Below are positions 6,120-6,607 of a stretch of DNA of 6,607 nt, one piece after another. Both the position numbers and the translations under genes were made by a program. The notes beneath the pieces are model-generated. The model was given only the letters and a program-made list of their open reading frames with translations. It made no database searches and had not been told where the DNA came from. The stretch is taken from contig PWSL01000505.1 of NCBI GenBank assembly GCA_003563255.1, positions 1 to 6,607 on the forward strand. Reading direction: 5' to 3'. Position 1 is the stretch's first letter, and every line of letters begins with the position of its first letter. This DNA comes from Desulfonatronospira sp. (GTDB taxonomy: Bacteria; Desulfobacterota; Desulfovibrionia; Desulfovibrionales; Desulfonatronovibrionaceae).

Positions 6120-6273
6120 TTCAAATTTATACAGCTTATTTCCCTACACTAAGCATTAAAATACAGGGGTGTTTTGTGCAATGCAGTATGTTTTTGAAGG
6201 TGTCTTATAATCAACCATCCACCCTTGTCAAGCTTGCCACCTTATTCTTGTTAATCATAATTATCCCTCATCA
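6120..6273. other. AT-rich upstream region of the ATPase gene
   Basis: This stretch should carry the promoter of the minus-strand ATPase gene. A TATAAA sits only six bases before the ATG, too close for a normal -10 with a ribosome site. Other boxes are weak. I see no gene, repeat or terminator that I can support. Confidence 0.4.
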
Positions 6274-6437
6274 GTGCCTGGGAAGATTTTTTTGGCACCC
6301 CAGTTGAATGCCCTGCGGGCTAGCTCATTGAGCTATTCAATCACGCCAAAGGCGTGACAGGCTGGGCAAGCAGGATTTCAGTGGTAACTCACTAAATTTT
6401 TTACTTTTTTGATAGTGAAAGCCTATGAGTAATAGGC
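6274..6437. other. Hairpin-dense intergenic element
   Basis: Several perfect inverted repeats follow one another here. GTGCC (6274-6278) pairs with GGCAC (6294-6298). TTGAAT (6304-6309) pairs with ATTCAA (6335-6340) and encloses two hairpins: GCCC/GGGC (6310-6320, 3-base loop) and AGCTC/GAGCT (6322-6334, 3-base loop). TCACGCC/GGCGTGA (6341-6357) has an AAA loop. CCCAG (6299-6303) can close the whole set with CTGGG (6362-6366). Further on, TCACTA (6389-6394) pairs with TAGTGA (6413-6418), and GCCTAT/ATAGGC (6421-6437) has a 5-base loop. About 44 of the 54 bases in 6304-6357 can be paired. It may be a mobile palindromic element or a structured RNA; neither can be shown from this window. It is not a tRNA: arm lengths and loops do not fit. 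Confidence 0.5.
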
Positions 6438-6473
6438 CCCACATGGTCATGCAAAAATATCTGTTGGCTCTGG

Positions 6474-6541
6474 GCATATTTGCTTACAAAACCTGCTTGA
6501 CAATTCCCATTTTTTATTTCTAAAAATCAGCATATTTGCTG
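6474..6541. promoter_or_regulatory. Paired 11-bp direct repeats flanking a promoter
   Basis: GCATATTTGCT occurs twice in direct orientation, at 6474-6484 and 6530-6540. The second copy sits inside a symmetric CAGCA-TATT-TGCTG (6528-6541). A perfect TTGACA (6497-6502) and a TAAAAA -10 candidate (6521-6526, 18-base spacing) lie between the copies. The arrangement suits an autoregulator binding on both sides of its own promoter, such as an AbiEi-type antitoxin at the gene that follows. Confidence 0.5.
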
Positions 6542-6558
6542 CATAATGGAAATAGATT

Positions 6559-6607
6559 ATGAACTGGATTGAATTCAAAAACAAAATGTTTGACCTTGGC
6601 TGTTTCA
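6559..6607 (+). CDS. Start of AbiEi-like antitoxin/regulator gene (partial)
   Basis: Only 16 codons are visible before the window ends (MNWIEFKNKMFDLGCF). This opening is like that of proteins annotated with a type IV toxin-antitoxin AbiEi-family antitoxin domain, in which such a 'W.eFKn.mFDLGcF' start leads into a winged-helix DNA-binding domain. GGA at 6548-6550 is a weak ribosome site eight bases before the ATG. A TTGACA promoter candidate lies upstream. If the identification is right, an AbiEii-like nucleotidyltransferase toxin might follow beyond the window edge. Sixteen residues is very little evidence. Confidence 0.5.
   Translation, partial: MNWIEFKNKMFDLGCF

Noticed and set aside
6299..6366. 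Branched fold as a tRNA gene
   Set aside because: There is no 7-bp acceptor stem, no T-arm consensus and no 7-base anticodon loop; the loops are three bases.
1..6607. CRISPR array, rRNA, insertion sequence with transposase
   Set aside because: There is no regularly spaced repeat series, no rRNA-like stretch and no transposase-like frame in the window.

Overview
The window most likely comes from a sulfate-reducer-like member of the Desulfobacterota (old Deltaproteobacteria). This placement is tentative. It rests on the flavour of the proteins, the moderate GC content, and short palindromic repeats built on GTGCCTGTCCC, which I associate with such genomes. All complete genes lie on the minus strand; one partial gene starts at the right edge on the plus strand.

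Layout, left to right. Positions 1-389 hold no convincing gene. They contain a cluster of REP-like inverted repeats (15-160) and one copy of a short dispersed repeat (149-190). Positions 390-4301 hold a tightly packed minus-strand operon, transcribed from right to left. Its genes in order are a secreted DUF4198-type protein, a small secreted protein resembling the periplasmic NikL/CbiL-type domain, an ABC ATPase, a six-helix ABC-2-like permease, and a membrane-anchored DUF4857 protein. The last four genes are joined by 1-base overlaps or a 1-base gap, so translational coupling is likely. A candidate promoter (4400-4427), preceded by a palindrome (4435-4457), stands upstream of the DUF4198 gene. 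Positions 4454-4762 hold a doubtful 102-codon reading frame with a TTG start, which contains a second copy of the dispersed repeat. Positions 4731-6119 encode a complete AAA+ ATPase with a C-terminal DUF4143 region. Positions 6120-6558 are intergenic, with an unusually dense cluster of hairpins (6274-6437) and then a promoter region with an 11-bp direct repeat. At 6559 a plus-strand gene begins whose 16 visible residues resemble the start of AbiEi-like antitoxin/regulator proteins.

How the genes may work together: the five-gene operon looks like an ABC machine coupled to two periplasmic proteins. Both of these should expose histidine as the first mature residue, and both resemble families tied to nickel, cobalt or copper handling. 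The most interesting hypothesis is an uncharacterised transition-metal (or metal-protein maturation) ABC system with DUF4857 as its periplasm-facing membrane partner. The metal and the direction of transport cannot be told from sequence. The DUF4143 ATPase and the AbiEi-like gene are typical accessory-genome neighbours and are probably unrelated to the metal-like operon.
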